Both the position numbers and the translations under genes were made by a program. Shown here piece by piece: positions 1-8,577 of a stretch of DNA of 47,262 bases. Origin of the DNA: Candidatus Hodarchaeota archaeon. Its GTDB lineage: Archaea > Asgardarchaeota > Heimdallarchaeia > Hodarchaeales > Hodarchaeaceae. A model generated the notes under the pieces. That model searched no databases. It had not been told where the DNA came from and saw only the letters and a list, made by a program, of their open reading frames with translations. The stretch is taken from assembly GCA_016839815.1 (NCBI GenBank), contig JAEOTM010000097.1:1-47262 (forward strand), written 5' to 3'. How positions within the stretch are numbered: position 1 is the stretch's first letter; every line of letters begins with the position of its first letter.

Positions 1-757
1 CATACGCAATTCCTACTGCTAATTCGAAAATAGTACAGCTGTGAATCATATCTCCAAAATCAATGATTCCAAAGGAAGGAGGAACTTCGACACCTTGATA
101 GCTTACAACAATATTGAAATCATTAGCATCATTGTGGATAATGCCTGTTCTATACATATCAATGAAGGGAAGAAATTCTGATTCTAATTGACCTAAGTAG
201 AAGTCTATGATCGTTCTCTTTTCCTGAATTTTTATGTACGCGTGATATTCTCTGATAGTTTTAACTGCGTGTTTGAGATCCCAATGAAATTCCCTGTGCG
301 CATGGGGATTCTCAAAAGAGTGTAAAGCAGCACTAATCTGGCCTAAAAAACATCCAAACTGGAATAAAAGTTTATCATTATGAGGTTTGACCTTCGCAAA
401 AACTTTACCAGGTAAATAAGTTAATAATCTGATGAAGTGTGGGAGTTGTCCATCTTTCTGATGAGTAGGAATAGCTTCATTTGCTTTTGAGTAGACAACT
501 CGTGGACAATTTATGTTAGGATTTATGGTAAGTAAATGTTCCATTGTTTGATTCTGAAGGATCAAAAGATTCTTCAATTCATTAGCATTGGCGATTTTAA
601 GTACAAATTGTCGGTTATTGGGAGCTGAAACCAGGAAATTTTGATCCCTCTCACTCGGAAGTTTAGTTAAGGTTCCAGAAATTCCATATAGTTCTTCTAC
701 AATTTGTAAAGCCTCAATGGAGGAATACTTCGGACGATCGAGAATCTTACTTGTCAA
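1..757 (-). CDS. APH-fold small-molecule kinase, C-terminus cut by window edge
   Basis: This is the N-terminal 252 or so codons of an aminoglycoside-phosphotransferase-fold kinase, read from the minus strand. The N-terminus carries LPSERDQNFLV and, soon after, FVLKIAN, the nucleotide-binding lobe with its lysine. Further on, IIHNDANDFNIVV is the catalytic loop (HxDxxxxN), and GIIDFGDM supplies the metal-binding Asp (DFG-like). The LPSERDQNF signature is typical of hydroxylysine/homoserine-type kinases and of kinase domains fused to class III aminotransferases; whether an aminotransferase follows lies outside the window. I chose the TTG start because AGGAG sits 8 nt upstream and the protein then begins TSKILDRPKYS, as in relatives. 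The frame is open back to a stop at 827-829, so a longer start cannot be excluded. The substrate is unknown; an amino alcohol or amino acid is the usual expectation. Confidence 0.85.
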   Translation of the reverse strand, partial: MTSKILDRPKYSSIEALQIVEELYGISGTLTKLPSERDQNFLVSAPNNRQFVLKIANANELKNLLILQNQTMEHLLTINPNINCPRVVYSKANEAIPTHQKDGQLPHFIRLLTYLPGKVFAKVKPHNDKLLFQFGCFLGQISAALHSFENPHAHREFHWDLKHAVKTIREYHAYIKIQEKRTIIDFYLGQLESEFLPFIDMYRTGIIHNDANDFNIVVSYQGVEVPPSFGIIDFGDMIHSCTIFELAVGIAY

Positions 758-765
758 TTTTTCTT

Positions 766-770
766 CTCCT
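766..770 (-). promoter_or_regulatory. Shine-Dalgarno AGGAG fixing the TTG start of the APH-like kinase
   Basis: On the minus strand AGGAG lies 8 nt before TTG at 757. Upstream in-frame TTG and TTA codons lack any such motif, so this site decides the start. Confidence 0.6.
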
Positions 771-839
771 ATTCTTACAGCTCTGTTAGATTCATATCTT
801 AAAAAGTTCAGCAATGATAATAATTTTTAAGATAAGGAG

Positions 840-1064
840 ATGAATTCAGTTCCTGAAATTCAAAGGTCGAATGAGAACATGTCAGGATCTGAAGATATTC
901 TAAAAAAGATGTATTCAGTCGACTTGGAACAAAAAAACGTTAGTAAAATCTTTCAAAATTCTGACATAAAAGCTATGCAAAGAAAAAATTTCGTAAAGAG
1001 ACGTTTGAGGGATGTGGCTATTGCAATAGTAGTCCTCTTTATCGTATTTATAATTTTAAATTAG
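840..1064 (+). CDS. Small tail-anchored membrane protein, unknown function
   Basis: A 74-residue protein with a polar N-terminal 45 residues, a very basic patch (RKNFVKRRLR, residues 48-57) and a single C-terminal hydrophobic helix (about 59-73) that ends at the stop. This is the tail-anchored topology: N-terminus in the cytoplasm, insertion after translation. AAGGAG abuts the ATG with no spacer. The true start could therefore be the internal ATG at residue 14, or the message could be leaderless. The gene is divergent from the APH-like kinase. I do not recognise a family. The basic stretch next to a C-terminal anchor recalls SNARE or Sec61-beta architecture, but I see no convincing heptad layers, so I do not claim either. 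Confidence 0.55.
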   Translation: MNSVPEIQRSNENMSGSEDILKKMYSVDLEQKNVSKIFQNSDIKAMQRKNFVKRRLRDVAIAIVVLFIVFIILN

Positions 1065-1075
1065 ACCTTTTGATA

Positions 1076-1675
1076 TTAATTCTTTTCTTTCTCTTTAAGA
1101 AGCTTATCAATCATATCCAGCAATTTCTGATTATGATTCTGAATAGTAAGGAGATGACGCTTAAATTCCTTTAGGTGGGTAACATCAGATTGTTCTAAGA
1201 TCTCTAAGAGTTCAGCTTTTGGAAGACGGAACATTGGAGGTGGAGGATGAGGGGCCTCTCCTGTTCGAGAAATAAAGCGCTGAGTCATGTTTTTTCGATG
1301 ATCTTCAATTTTCCTTGCAACAATGATCCCGAAAGGCGTTAAGCAGTATTGCTTAGGATTTCTGGAACTATCGTCTGAAGAAGTTTCAGAATCTGGGATA
1401 TGCTCAATAACTCCATCTTTTACAAGTTCTTTCAAAATGGGGTAAATCGAAGCAGTTTTTGGACTCCAATCTCCATGTGTCTCTCTATGAATTGCTTTAG
1501 CTAATTTGTATCCATGAAATGATTTATTATCACTATGTTGGTACAGTAGAAGATGTAAAATGAAGAATCTAAGGCTTCCTCGTCTATATCTATGAAACCA
1601 AGTATGAACTATCTGCTCTGCGCGATCTTCTAGCTTTTTATCAGTAGACAAGAGAAATACCTGCAATATTGACAT
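1076..1675 (-). CDS. PadR-family transcriptional regulator
   Basis: A 199-residue protein with a PadR-type winged helix at about residues 31-122: GSLRFFILHLLL, then HGYKLAKAI, then a recognition-helix region around PKTASIYPILKELVKDGVI, and a wing ending in KQYCLTPFG. A proline-rich linker (HPPPPM, about 143-148) leads to a basic amphipathic C-terminal helix (150-199) that would make the dimer. PadR proteins are usually ligand- or stress-released repressors of efflux pumps. This gene is transcribed away from a two-gene multidrug-type ABC exporter across a 70-bp gap that contains a palindrome, so control of that exporter and of itself is the natural reading. The first 28 residues are longer than usual for PadR and no clear ribosome site precedes the ATG. 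The start is therefore uncertain. Confidence 0.88.
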   Translation of the reverse strand: MSILQVFLLSTDKKLEDRAEQIVHTWFHRYRRGSLRFFILHLLLYQHSDNKSFHGYKLAKAIHRETHGDWSPKTASIYPILKELVKDGVIEHIPDSETSSDDSSRNPKQYCLTPFGIIVARKIEDHRKNMTQRFISRTGEAPHPPPPMFRLPKAELLEILEQSDVTHLKEFKRHLLTIQNHNQKLLDMIDKLLKEKEKN

Positions 1676-1680
1676 ATGAA

Positions 1681-1702
1681 GGAAACCATTATATAGCTTT
1701 CC
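1681..1702. promoter_or_regulatory. Imperfect palindrome over shared TATA box, candidate PadR operator
   Basis: A 22-bp inverted repeat with GGAAA and TTTCC ends around an ATTATATAG core; 16 of 22 positions match the reverse complement. The core reads as a TATA-like box on both strands, midway between the divergent PadR and ABC exporter genes. That is where a repressor would block both promoters. Confidence 0.5.
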
Positions 1703-1751
1703 TTGTTATCCTGACTTAACAACGAAAACATATCTATGAGTTTTGTTTGTC

Positions 1752-3554
1752 ATGCATGCCGCACAACCATCAACAATAGAATATCAAAGACCGGAAGAAG
1801 CACAACTTCCAACGAACAAGTATCGTTCAGCCACTCACTGGTATTTAAGCTTTCTCTGGCGAAGTCCCGGACTAGTTCTCCTCAGTTTTGCTGTTTCTTT
1901 GATTAGTACTCTACTTACGCTTGCCCCTAGTCTTCTACTTGGAATGGCGTTCGATGTTTTAAAAGATGAGGGATTTACCAGCACTTTCATCCTTATCTGT
2001 CTATCTATCATTGGAACTGCAATCCTGAACTTTGTTTTTACTTTTGTAACTAACTATTCATGGACTCTAGCGGCATTTCGCTTTGAACGTGATGCACGTC
2101 AGGAATTCTTTGATACAATTCAGAATCATAGTATGGGATTCCATGATTCCTTAGATAGTAGTAGCTTACTTTCTATGGCGATGAATGAAATTTCGCAGAT
2201 GAGAATGGGTGTGAATCCTTCTATGCGAATGATTTCAGCTTCTCTATTAAGTCTGATTTTCACTATGATTTTCTTCCTTAGCTTCAACTTCTCTTACTTC
2301 CTGATTTTGGCTATTGGGTTTCCTATCTATCTTTTCATGGTTGTGAGATATGCCTCCGTAATTGGACCCATAAGAGAGGAGCTAGCTCAACGTTTAGCTG
2401 TTGTTACTCGCGACTCTCAGGAAATCTTTCGGGGAATTGAGGTTGTTCGAAGTTTCAACCAAGAAAAACGCGAGAATGCACGTTTTATTAATGGTAGTAA
2501 TAGTTATGCTGACATTGTGACTAGAGAGGGACGTTTATCAGCATTCTTCTGGCCAGCACTTGTTCTCGTAGCTATAACTGCAATAATATTCGGTCTAGGA
2601 TTAACCAATCTTGCTAATGACCCTGATACTCTGGATCAGTTTATTTCATCCGTTTCTATTTTACTCTCACTACAATTCATGAATTTTATGCTTCCTATGT
2701 CAATTTTAAATGTCAGAGCAGGAAAAGCAAATGCTGATAGAATATGGGAAAAGATGACATGGGAAGATCCAGTACCTGACCTTGCCCAAGAAGGTGTACT
2801 TCCCAACTGGAATGGGGACATTGTTTTTGATCATGTTGATTTTCAATACGGACAGAATGCGAAATATGCTCTGAAGGACATTTCTATTACGATTCCCAAA
2901 GGTTCTCGTGTGGCAGTGATAGGTGGACCTGGTTCAGGAAAATCTACATTTCTTAAACTGCTATTAAGGTTATATGATCCATCATCTGGTACCATAACTA
3001 TTGGTGGAGTACCTATGATGGATATTCCAGCTAATGAAGTGAGAGAAGGAGTAACCATGGTAGAACAAGAAGTTTTTCTGTTTTCCGCTTCTGTTAAGGA
3101 AAATATTGCCTTTGCGAAAGCGAATGCAACCGAGGAGGAGATTCTTGAAGCTGCTAAGAATGCCCAGGCAGATGTATTTATCAATAAGTTACCTGAAAAA
3201 TTTGACACAACAATTGGTGAACGAGGATCTAAGCTTTCAGGCGGTCAAAGACAACGGATAGCTATTGCTAGAGCAATTTTAGCAGATCCCAAGGTCCTTT
3301 TATTGGATGATTCAGTTTCTGCGATTGATTCAAAAACTGAACTCTTACTACGTAGAGCCCTGGATAAGCTCATGGAAAATAGGACTTCTATTGTTGTCAC
3401 TCAGCGATTAAGAACCCTTCTAGAATCAGATTTCATTATTTTATTTGATAAGGGGGAAATTTCCGCAACAGGTACTCATAAACAGCTATTAGAAATTTCT
3501 GAACAGTACAAAACGATCTTTAAGGCTCTGCCAGAGATCGTAGGAGGCAAATAA
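1752..3554 (+). CDS. ABC exporter half-transporter with degenerate ATP site (TM287/BmrC-like)
   Basis: About 600 residues: an N-terminal six-helix ABC transporter type-1 membrane domain (roughly 35-325) followed by a nucleotide-binding domain. Visible motifs are Walker A GGPGSGKS (about 391-398), a Q-loop Gln, an intact LSGGQ signature, and Walker B LLLDDS, in which the catalytic Glu is replaced by Asp. The H-loop His is Gln (VVTQRL). Both changes mark the degenerate half of heterodimeric exporters. The partner is encoded 1 nt downstream, and its signature is the altered one, so the degenerate composite site would be this Walker A/B plus the partner's LSSGQ. An in-frame TTG lies 9 nt upstream of the chosen ATG; neither has a clear ribosome site. 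Likely exports drugs, lipids or peptides. Confidence 0.92.
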   Translation: MHAAQPSTIEYQRPEEAQLPTNKYRSATHWYLSFLWRSPGLVLLSFAVSLISTLLTLAPSLLLGMAFDVLKDEGFTSTFILICLSIIGTAILNFVFTFVTNYSWTLAAFRFERDARQEFFDTIQNHSMGFHDSLDSSSLLSMAMNEISQMRMGVNPSMRMISASLLSLIFTMIFFLSFNFSYFLILAIGFPIYLFMVVRYASVIGPIREELAQRLAVVTRDSQEIFRGIEVVRSFNQEKRENARFINGSNSYADIVTREGRLSAFFWPALVLVAITAIIFGLGLTNLANDPDTLDQFISSVSILLSLQFMNFMLPMSILNVRAGKANADRIWEKMTWEDPVPDLAQEGVLPNWNGDIVFDHVDFQYGQNAKYALKDISITIPKGSRVAVIGGPGSGKSTFLKLLLRLYDPSSGTITIGGVPMMDIPANEVREGVTMVEQEVFLFSASVKENIAFAKANATEEEILEAAKNAQADVFINKLPEKFDTTIGERGSKLSGGQRQRIAIARAILADPKVLLLDDSVSAIDSKTELLLRRALDKLMENRTSIVVTQRLRTLLESDFIILFDKGEISATGTHKQLLEISEQYKTIFKALPEIVGGK

Positions 3555-3555
3555 A

Positions 3556-5544
3556 ATGGGCCATGGACGTGGACCTGGACGATTCTTGATGGAGTCTGGG
3601 AAAAAGACTCGGCCAACCAAACAATTATTAGGGAGACTTTGGGGGTATCTAAGAAAATTTAATTTTTGGATACTTGCTTCAGGCCTTTTGATTTTAGTTT
3701 CAACAGTTGGTGCAATGATATCTCCATTGTTAATTAGTTCGGGACTTGATGCTGCAGTAAAAAATATTTCTCCTAACCTTGAATTTTTAACCATGATCTT
3801 TTATGTATTTCTTATTTTATCATTAATCGTATGGTTCTCAAACGCTACAAATACTTACATATTGGCGAAAGTTAAAGCAAATATGTTACATGATGTTAGA
3901 AAGGATGTTTTCGATCATTTAGTTAAAGCTGATATGTCCTATCATAAAAAGGAACAATCTGGAAATGTTACCAGTCGAGTTACGAGTGATACAGATGAAT
4001 TAGCAACAGGATTAACGGTATTCTCTCAAGCTAGTTCAGAATTACTACTCACTCTTGGAACTTTTACTCTACTTCTATTGACTAGTTGGATTATTGCTGG
4101 AATCGCACTTCTTGCTATACCATTTGCATTCTTTCTTGCAATGTTCCTTGGTGGTTATGGAAGAAGAATTATGTATCGGACCAGGAAGAGCTATGGAGAG
4201 GTTTCTGGACAGATGGCTGAAAGCTTAGCTGGAGTTTCAATTGCGAAATCCTTCAATCGCGAGCAATGGTCTTCTTCAGTGCTCTATGATTTGAATATGA
4301 AAACATACGGTTATTTTAAACAGTTAGGTGCACTTTTCAACTTTCTATTCCCAGCAGTATCTGTTGTAAGTATGGTCCTTGTATCACTAGCGTTAATTGT
4401 AGGTGGTTGGCTGCCTGCCAGTGCGATTAGCGTTGGCCAAATCTACCTTGGAACAATATTAGTTCAACGTTTTTTGAGTCCTATTCTACACTTGTCTATG
4501 TATTATCCTCAATTACAATCTAGTTTAGCAGCAATGGACAGAGTGAGTGATGTACTTGAACAAAAACCGAAAGTAACTACTCCTCATGATGCAGTAGATG
4601 TTTCCTTGGATAATACCAGTATGAAGTTCGATAAGGTCACCTATGAATATGTAAAAGATACACCTGTCTTACAAGATGTTTCTTTCACCGTAAATCAAGG
4701 AGAAAAAATTGCGATTGTAGGACATACGGGAGCAGGAAAGACCACTCTTGCAGCTCTTATCACTAGGTTTTATGATCCAACCAGCGGGGAGATATTCATT
4801 GGTAATCAATCTCTTAGAGAGATTACACTAGAGAGTTTACAACGTGCGATAGGACTTATTCCTCAAGAACCATATCTTTTCGCTGATACTGTGTTAGAAA
4901 ATATCCGATACGGGAATCCAGAGATTTCTGATGGAGAAATCTTCGAATTATGTAAATTAATAGGCGCAGATGATTTTATTGATGCTCTCCCTGATGGGTA
5001 TGACACAATGCTTCAAGAAAGTGGTAAGGGGTTAAGCAGTGGACAAAGGCAAATGATAACTATTGCTAGAACGATGTTAGCTGATCCTAAGATTCTCGTG
5101 CTTGATGAAGCCACTTCTCGACTTGATGCTTATTCGGAGAGCCTTGTTCAATTAGCACAGCATGCCCTGTTTAAAGGACGAACTACATTTGTTATTGCAC
5201 ACCGTTTAACTACAATTCGTGACGTTGACCGTATTGCTGTTTTCGAAAAAGGGGTACTAGTTGAATTAGGTACGCATGAGGAATTATTAGCAAAAGAGGG
5301 CGTCTATTCAGAGTTATATTACACCTACTATAGTCATCAAGGGGTTGAAGACTTAAAGGATGTCCGAAAAGCTCCAGAGTTGAGCGTTTCTTCTACGACG
5401 TTTGCAGAAATAGCGAGTACTGAACCTTTAATGACGTCTATGCATGGTAATGTGAGTCCTGAACAACGTGAGCATGTGAGAAAACAATTTGAGAATATGA
5501 GCCCAGAGGAAAAGAAGAAACTCAGAGAAAAATTTCATCACTGA
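3556..5544 (+). CDS. ABC exporter half-transporter with consensus catalytic residues (TM288/BmrD-like)
   Basis: A 662-residue partner of the preceding gene, starting 1 nt after its stop, with GGAGG 9 nt before the ATG. The N-terminus is a Gly/Arg-rich leader (GHGRGPGRF) typical of this half in heterodimers. Then come six membrane helices (about 36-330) and a nucleotide-binding domain: Walker A GHTGAGKT (389-396), signature LSSGQ (493-497, one Gly replaced by Ser), Walker B with catalytic Glu518, and H-loop His549. With the first subunit's intact LSGGQ it completes one hydrolysing site. Odd feature: a tail of about 70 residues after the usual end, with a polar linker and a highly charged helix (SPEQREHVRKQF then SPEEKKKLREKF). 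This could bind a partner or the membrane surface. The region to 5.7 kb holds no other gene. Confidence 0.93.
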   Translation: MGHGRGPGRFLMESGKKTRPTKQLLGRLWGYLRKFNFWILASGLLILVSTVGAMISPLLISSGLDAAVKNISPNLEFLTMIFYVFLILSLIVWFSNATNTYILAKVKANMLHDVRKDVFDHLVKADMSYHKKEQSGNVTSRVTSDTDELATGLTVFSQASSELLLTLGTFTLLLLTSWIIAGIALLAIPFAFFLAMFLGGYGRRIMYRTRKSYGEVSGQMAESLAGVSIAKSFNREQWSSSVLYDLNMKTYGYFKQLGALFNFLFPAVSVVSMVLVSLALIVGGWLPASAISVGQIYLGTILVQRFLSPILHLSMYYPQLQSSLAAMDRVSDVLEQKPKVTTPHDAVDVSLDNTSMKFDKVTYEYVKDTPVLQDVSFTVNQGEKIAIVGHTGAGKTTLAALITRFYDPTSGEIFIGNQSLREITLESLQRAIGLIPQEPYLFADTVLENIRYGNPEISDGEIFELCKLIGADDFIDALPDGYDTMLQESGKGLSSGQRQMITIARTMLADPKILVLDEATSRLDAYSESLVQLAQHALFKGRTTFVIAHRLTTIRDVDRIAVFEKGVLVELGTHEELLAKEGVYSELYYTYYSHQGVEDLKDVRKAPELSVSSTTFAEIASTEPLMTSMHGNVSPEQREHVRKQFENMSPEEKKKLREKFHH

Positions 5545-5659
5545 ACATCACTATATTATACTCTTATCTATCAATCAGGTCCTTTATTGAATATTACAGG
5601 TAGTTTCTTAAATCTCTAGCTAAATATTTATTAATTCGTCCTTTCTCAGCTTCGTTATT

Positions 5660-5679
5660 CAATTTTCTTTTGAAAATTG
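5660..5679 (+). promoter_or_regulatory. AT-rich inverted repeat in the leader of the small membrane protein gene
   Basis: CAATTTTC and GAAAATTG form an 8-bp repeat around a TTTT loop, 24 nt before the next ATG and just downstream of an AT-rich TATA-like stretch (AAATATTTATT, from about 5624). It could be an operator or an RNA hairpin. Because the arms are AT-rich, chance is also possible. Confidence 0.25.
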
Positions 5680-5703
5680 TAAAAATCATTTGAGGTTATG
5701 TTA

Positions 5704-6081
5704 ATGAGTGCAGAAGAACAATTACAAAAATATTCAAGTCGAATTACTCGGATGAGTACGGTTTTATTGATGATAGCTGTCGTAGCATATTTCCTTACTC
5801 TCTTATTTGGGGTAGAACCAGTGTATGAACTAGGTGTCCTTACTGGGGCAGATGCCTATATTCTAGGAATGGGTAATATAGGGGCAGAAAATCTGATTTA
5901 TCTTAAGGACATGGGCCCAGTCTTTGCTGTTTTTAATGCTGTTTTATGGGCAATCGTTCGACTTTGTGCAGGATTATCTTTCGCAGCAGTCTGTTTTGAT
6001 GAGTCCAAGAATATTTGGTTCCGAGTTATTTCGGTTGCTGCATTGATGTTGATCATCTTTGGCGGATTAAGATTAATGTAA
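5704..6081 (+). CDS. Small integral membrane protein, unknown function
   Basis: A 125-residue protein from the chosen ATG; GAGGT lies 7 nt upstream, which favours this ATG over the one 6 nt earlier. It has a short polar N-terminus, a first hydrophobic helix (about 17-36), an extracytoplasmic-looking Gly/Ala-rich loop, and two further helices (about 72-95 and 105-123). No family is recognised. It sits alone between the ABC exporter and a convergent methyltransferase and ends at a strong hairpin. Export or channel functions are guesses that the sequence does not support specifically. Confidence 0.65.
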   Translation: MSAEEQLQKYSSRITRMSTVLLMIAVVAYFLTLLFGVEPVYELGVLTGADAYILGMGNIGAENLIYLKDMGPVFAVFNAVLWAIVRLCAGLSFAAVCFDESKNIWFRVISVAALMLIIFGGLRLM

Positions 6082-6114
6082 GCTTCCAAGAAGCTTACAT
6101 CTCTTCTTTTTTTT
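6078..6114. terminator. Perfect 8-bp hairpin plus T-run between convergent genes
   Basis: GTAAGCTT and AAGCTTAC pair perfectly around a CCAAG loop (6078-6098). A T-rich run (6107-6114) follows on the plus strand. It lies between the small membrane protein stop and the methyltransferase stop, so it may act in both directions. Hairpin-T terminators are not the standard archaeal signal; a T-run alone would suffice. Confidence 0.55.
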
Positions 6115-6117
6115 CTC

Positions 6118-8562
6118 TCAACTTCCTTGTAGTTTAAAACCTTTGAATTGATACCTGATTTGGGTCCTAGGATTAAATCTATCCAAGATAATTTTTGTAA
6201 AGAAATCTTCCAGTGGTTGTTCTAATCTTTGATATTGGATAAATACTCCTTGACCGTTTTTGTTTACTGGGAATCCGTTTTTCCAATCATAAGCATAAGA
6301 GAGCTTTTTAATTCTCGGTAAAATTACATTTTCAACTTGATTAGATTTTTCGATTAGAATAAACTTATTTTTGGTGTGTTTCTTTTGGTTTATTGCCAAT
6401 ACGGCGTGAGCGGTTGTTCCTGATCCTGCAAAAAAGTCCATAATCATATGATTGTCAGCGGTTGCCAGTCGAACTATCCGTTCAATATAATCAACTGATT
6501 TCGGATAATCGTGAATATGAACCCCAAACAAGTCTCGTAATTGTTCTCTCCCTCGTTCGTTGCTTAATGAGCCTTCTATCCAAATTGATTTTTCATTGGT
6601 TGTCGCTGCCTTTCCTCCTTCATCTAAATAATTTCTCCTAAAGACCCGCCAAGCTCCCGTTGAAACTTTTTTTGATTCTAGTATTTCAAGATGTTCTGAA
6701 GTCTTTTCTTTACTCCATGTCCAACAATCATCAGTATTTCGACTGGTTTTTGGTAATATTTCAACAGGGTATTCTTCTGAAAAAGTCAAAGAAACTCGAT
6801 TAGATTTTGGATTTGTGTAAAAAGGATAGAAGAGATTAGGTCTATTACTTCGATTAAATCTTGGGTTTCGATTTCTAAGCTCAATTAAGCGGTATACTCG
6901 ACCTTTTTCATCAATTTTGTTAAATTTAGCTAGTTGTTCCTCATTTTTGGCGATTTTAAAGAGTGTATTTACATGCTCTTTATTGATAGCATAGATTAAG
7001 AGGTATTCATGCGTTTTTGCTAAATGTTTATCTAATGTACGTCCACGGGGGTTAGTTTGAACAATTATTGGTCCAATTGAGTTCTCCTCAAATATTTGAT
7101 CCAATAATAGTTTCAGATTGGCCATTTCATTGTCATCAATGCTTATGATAATCACTCCTTCTTCTGAAAGGAAAGTTTTTGCTACTTCTAGTCGGTTTCG
7201 AAGCATTACCATCCATTCATGACGAGAAAAGTTATCTTTATACATAAAATCTTCATTTCCAGTGTTATATGGGGGATCGATATAGATACATTTGATCTTG
7301 TTATGCCATAATGCTTGAAGGGAATTTAATGCGTACCAATTATCACTCTTGTATACATATCCGTCAAGAAGCTCCTCTAATGGAAGATTTGGCAAAGAAT
7401 CTAGTAGATCCTTTTTAAATTCTGAATTAAAAAACCGAGTATCTAGTGGAAATAATGGATGTCCGTTAGGGTTGTTTACTTGAGTTTCTATACTTTTAAA
7501 ATCGATCTTATACAGATTCATCCATTCATTCATCTGTTTTGCGTTAGAAAGTATTAATTGTAAGTTATTCGCAAGAAAGTCTCTACCTAGCCATTTTATT
7601 ATCTTGTCTAGGGATATTATATAGTCTGTTTGAGTAATTCTGCTTTTTTTTTCCCAGATTGAAATCAGGAGATTTTCGAAACCAACGAGTAGGTGACTCA
7701 TTTTCTTGAGGAAAGAGGTTTCAATAGACTTTATCTGATCTAAAGTTTCATGATCTACTTTTTTATTTATACCGAGGTGGTTTTTTCTTTGTACAAGTGT
7801 TTCTGTGACAGTAGAATGTGATTTCATCAGATATTTGTTATGATACTCACATAAATTCTTATATAAGATGACTGGCTCTTTTTTTTGGGTAAATAAATTG
7901 AGATGAAAAGATAATATACTCAAAGAAGAATTTGAGTGAGGATTTGGTTTGTAAGACTTTCCTTTTAGCAAATCGTTCAGTTTGTTTAAGATTTCAGCGT
8001 TTATTTGTTCTTGTTTCGGAAATTTACCAAATTTTGAGTCTTCAACTTTGTTAGGCGATCGGAACTGGAAAAATATTGTGATTAATGATTTGGATTGCTG
8101 GATGGGCTTCTTTGATAAGAAATAATACTTCTTTTTTCTTGAGTTTTTGATATTTTCATATGGATTTGACTCTTTCAATACAAAGAAGAAAGTTTCTTCC
8201 TGAACGATAAAGGCATGGGAGCAAGCTGGAATTTGATTACTCAGAAAAATTTCGTCTGGAGAAGGCCACCAAGCTACAGAATGATTCTTATACCTAAATT
8301 GCCTTTTTCGTGCCTGTTTGAGTTCTTCTATGATTTTTATGATGTTTTCATAGAAAATCGCTTTAATTTTAGTTACTTGTGATTGATTCTGGTGAGGAAG
8401 TGCTTGAAAAATTTCATGGAATTCATGGTCAAAGGTTTCCAGTATTTTCTGAATTTCTGAAAAGATATGTGTGTTAACTTGTTCATTTAACGCTCGTGGG
8501 TGAATGGGGAACAACGTCAAAATAAGTGAGTTAATTGATGCCTGAGGATTTTCTTGAGACAT
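6118..8562 (-). CDS. Type III-like (Mod) beta-class adenine-N6 DNA methyltransferase, no visible Res partner
   Basis: About 814 residues. The catalytic domain is in the C-terminal half: CIYIDPPYNTGNEDF (DPPY, about 429-432) precedes DFFAGSGTT (SAM-binding FxGxG, about 710-715), the beta-class order of type III Mod and related enzymes. Between them lies a target-recognition region (about 500-690). The N-terminal 360 residues are helical, Lys/Asn/Gln-rich and not recognised, ending in the typical lead-in LDTRFF...DGYVYKSDNWYALN. No Res helicase-nuclease gene is adjacent: upstream is a thioredoxin-like gene 15 nt away and downstream the convergent membrane protein. It may be a solitary methyltransferase for marking or regulation, or a displaced part of a restriction system. 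The composition looks more AT-rich than its neighbours, hinting at transfer. GTG at 8565 is an alternative start. Confidence 0.88.
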   Translation of the reverse strand: MSQENPQASINSLILTLFPIHPRALNEQVNTHIFSEIQKILETFDHEFHEIFQALPHQNQSQVTKIKAIFYENIIKIIEELKQARKRQFRYKNHSVAWWPSPDEIFLSNQIPACSHAFIVQEETFFFVLKESNPYENIKNSRKKKYYFLSKKPIQQSKSLITIFFQFRSPNKVEDSKFGKFPKQEQINAEILNKLNDLLKGKSYKPNPHSNSSLSILSFHLNLFTQKKEPVILYKNLCEYHNKYLMKSHSTVTETLVQRKNHLGINKKVDHETLDQIKSIETSFLKKMSHLLVGFENLLISIWEKKSRITQTDYIISLDKIIKWLGRDFLANNLQLILSNAKQMNEWMNLYKIDFKSIETQVNNPNGHPLFPLDTRFFNSEFKKDLLDSLPNLPLEELLDGYVYKSDNWYALNSLQALWHNKIKCIYIDPPYNTGNEDFMYKDNFSRHEWMVMLRNRLEVAKTFLSEEGVIIISIDDNEMANLKLLLDQIFEENSIGPIIVQTNPRGRTLDKHLAKTHEYLLIYAINKEHVNTLFKIAKNEEQLAKFNKIDEKGRVYRLIELRNRNPRFNRSNRPNLFYPFYTNPKSNRVSLTFSEEYPVEILPKTSRNTDDCWTWSKEKTSEHLEILESKKVSTGAWRVFRRNYLDEGGKAATTNEKSIWIEGSLSNERGREQLRDLFGVHIHDYPKSVDYIERIVRLATADNHMIMDFFAGSGTTAHAVLAINQKKHTKNKFILIEKSNQVENVILPRIKKLSYAYDWKNGFPVNKNGQGVFIQYQRLEQPLEDFFTKIILDRFNPRTQIRYQFKGFKLQGS

Positions 8563-8577
8563 CACAAACCCTAGTTC

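Noticed and set aside
840..1064. SNARE or Sec61-beta identity for the tail-anchored protein
   Set aside because: There are no regular heptad layers or central Arg/Gln layer, and it lacks the conserved Sec61-beta pre-membrane motif.
2843..3208. 121-codon open frame antisense to the first ABC subunit
   Set aside because: It mirrors the conserved nucleotide-binding domain, has Ser/Ala-rich shadow composition and no ribosome site. The sense frame carries every expected motif.
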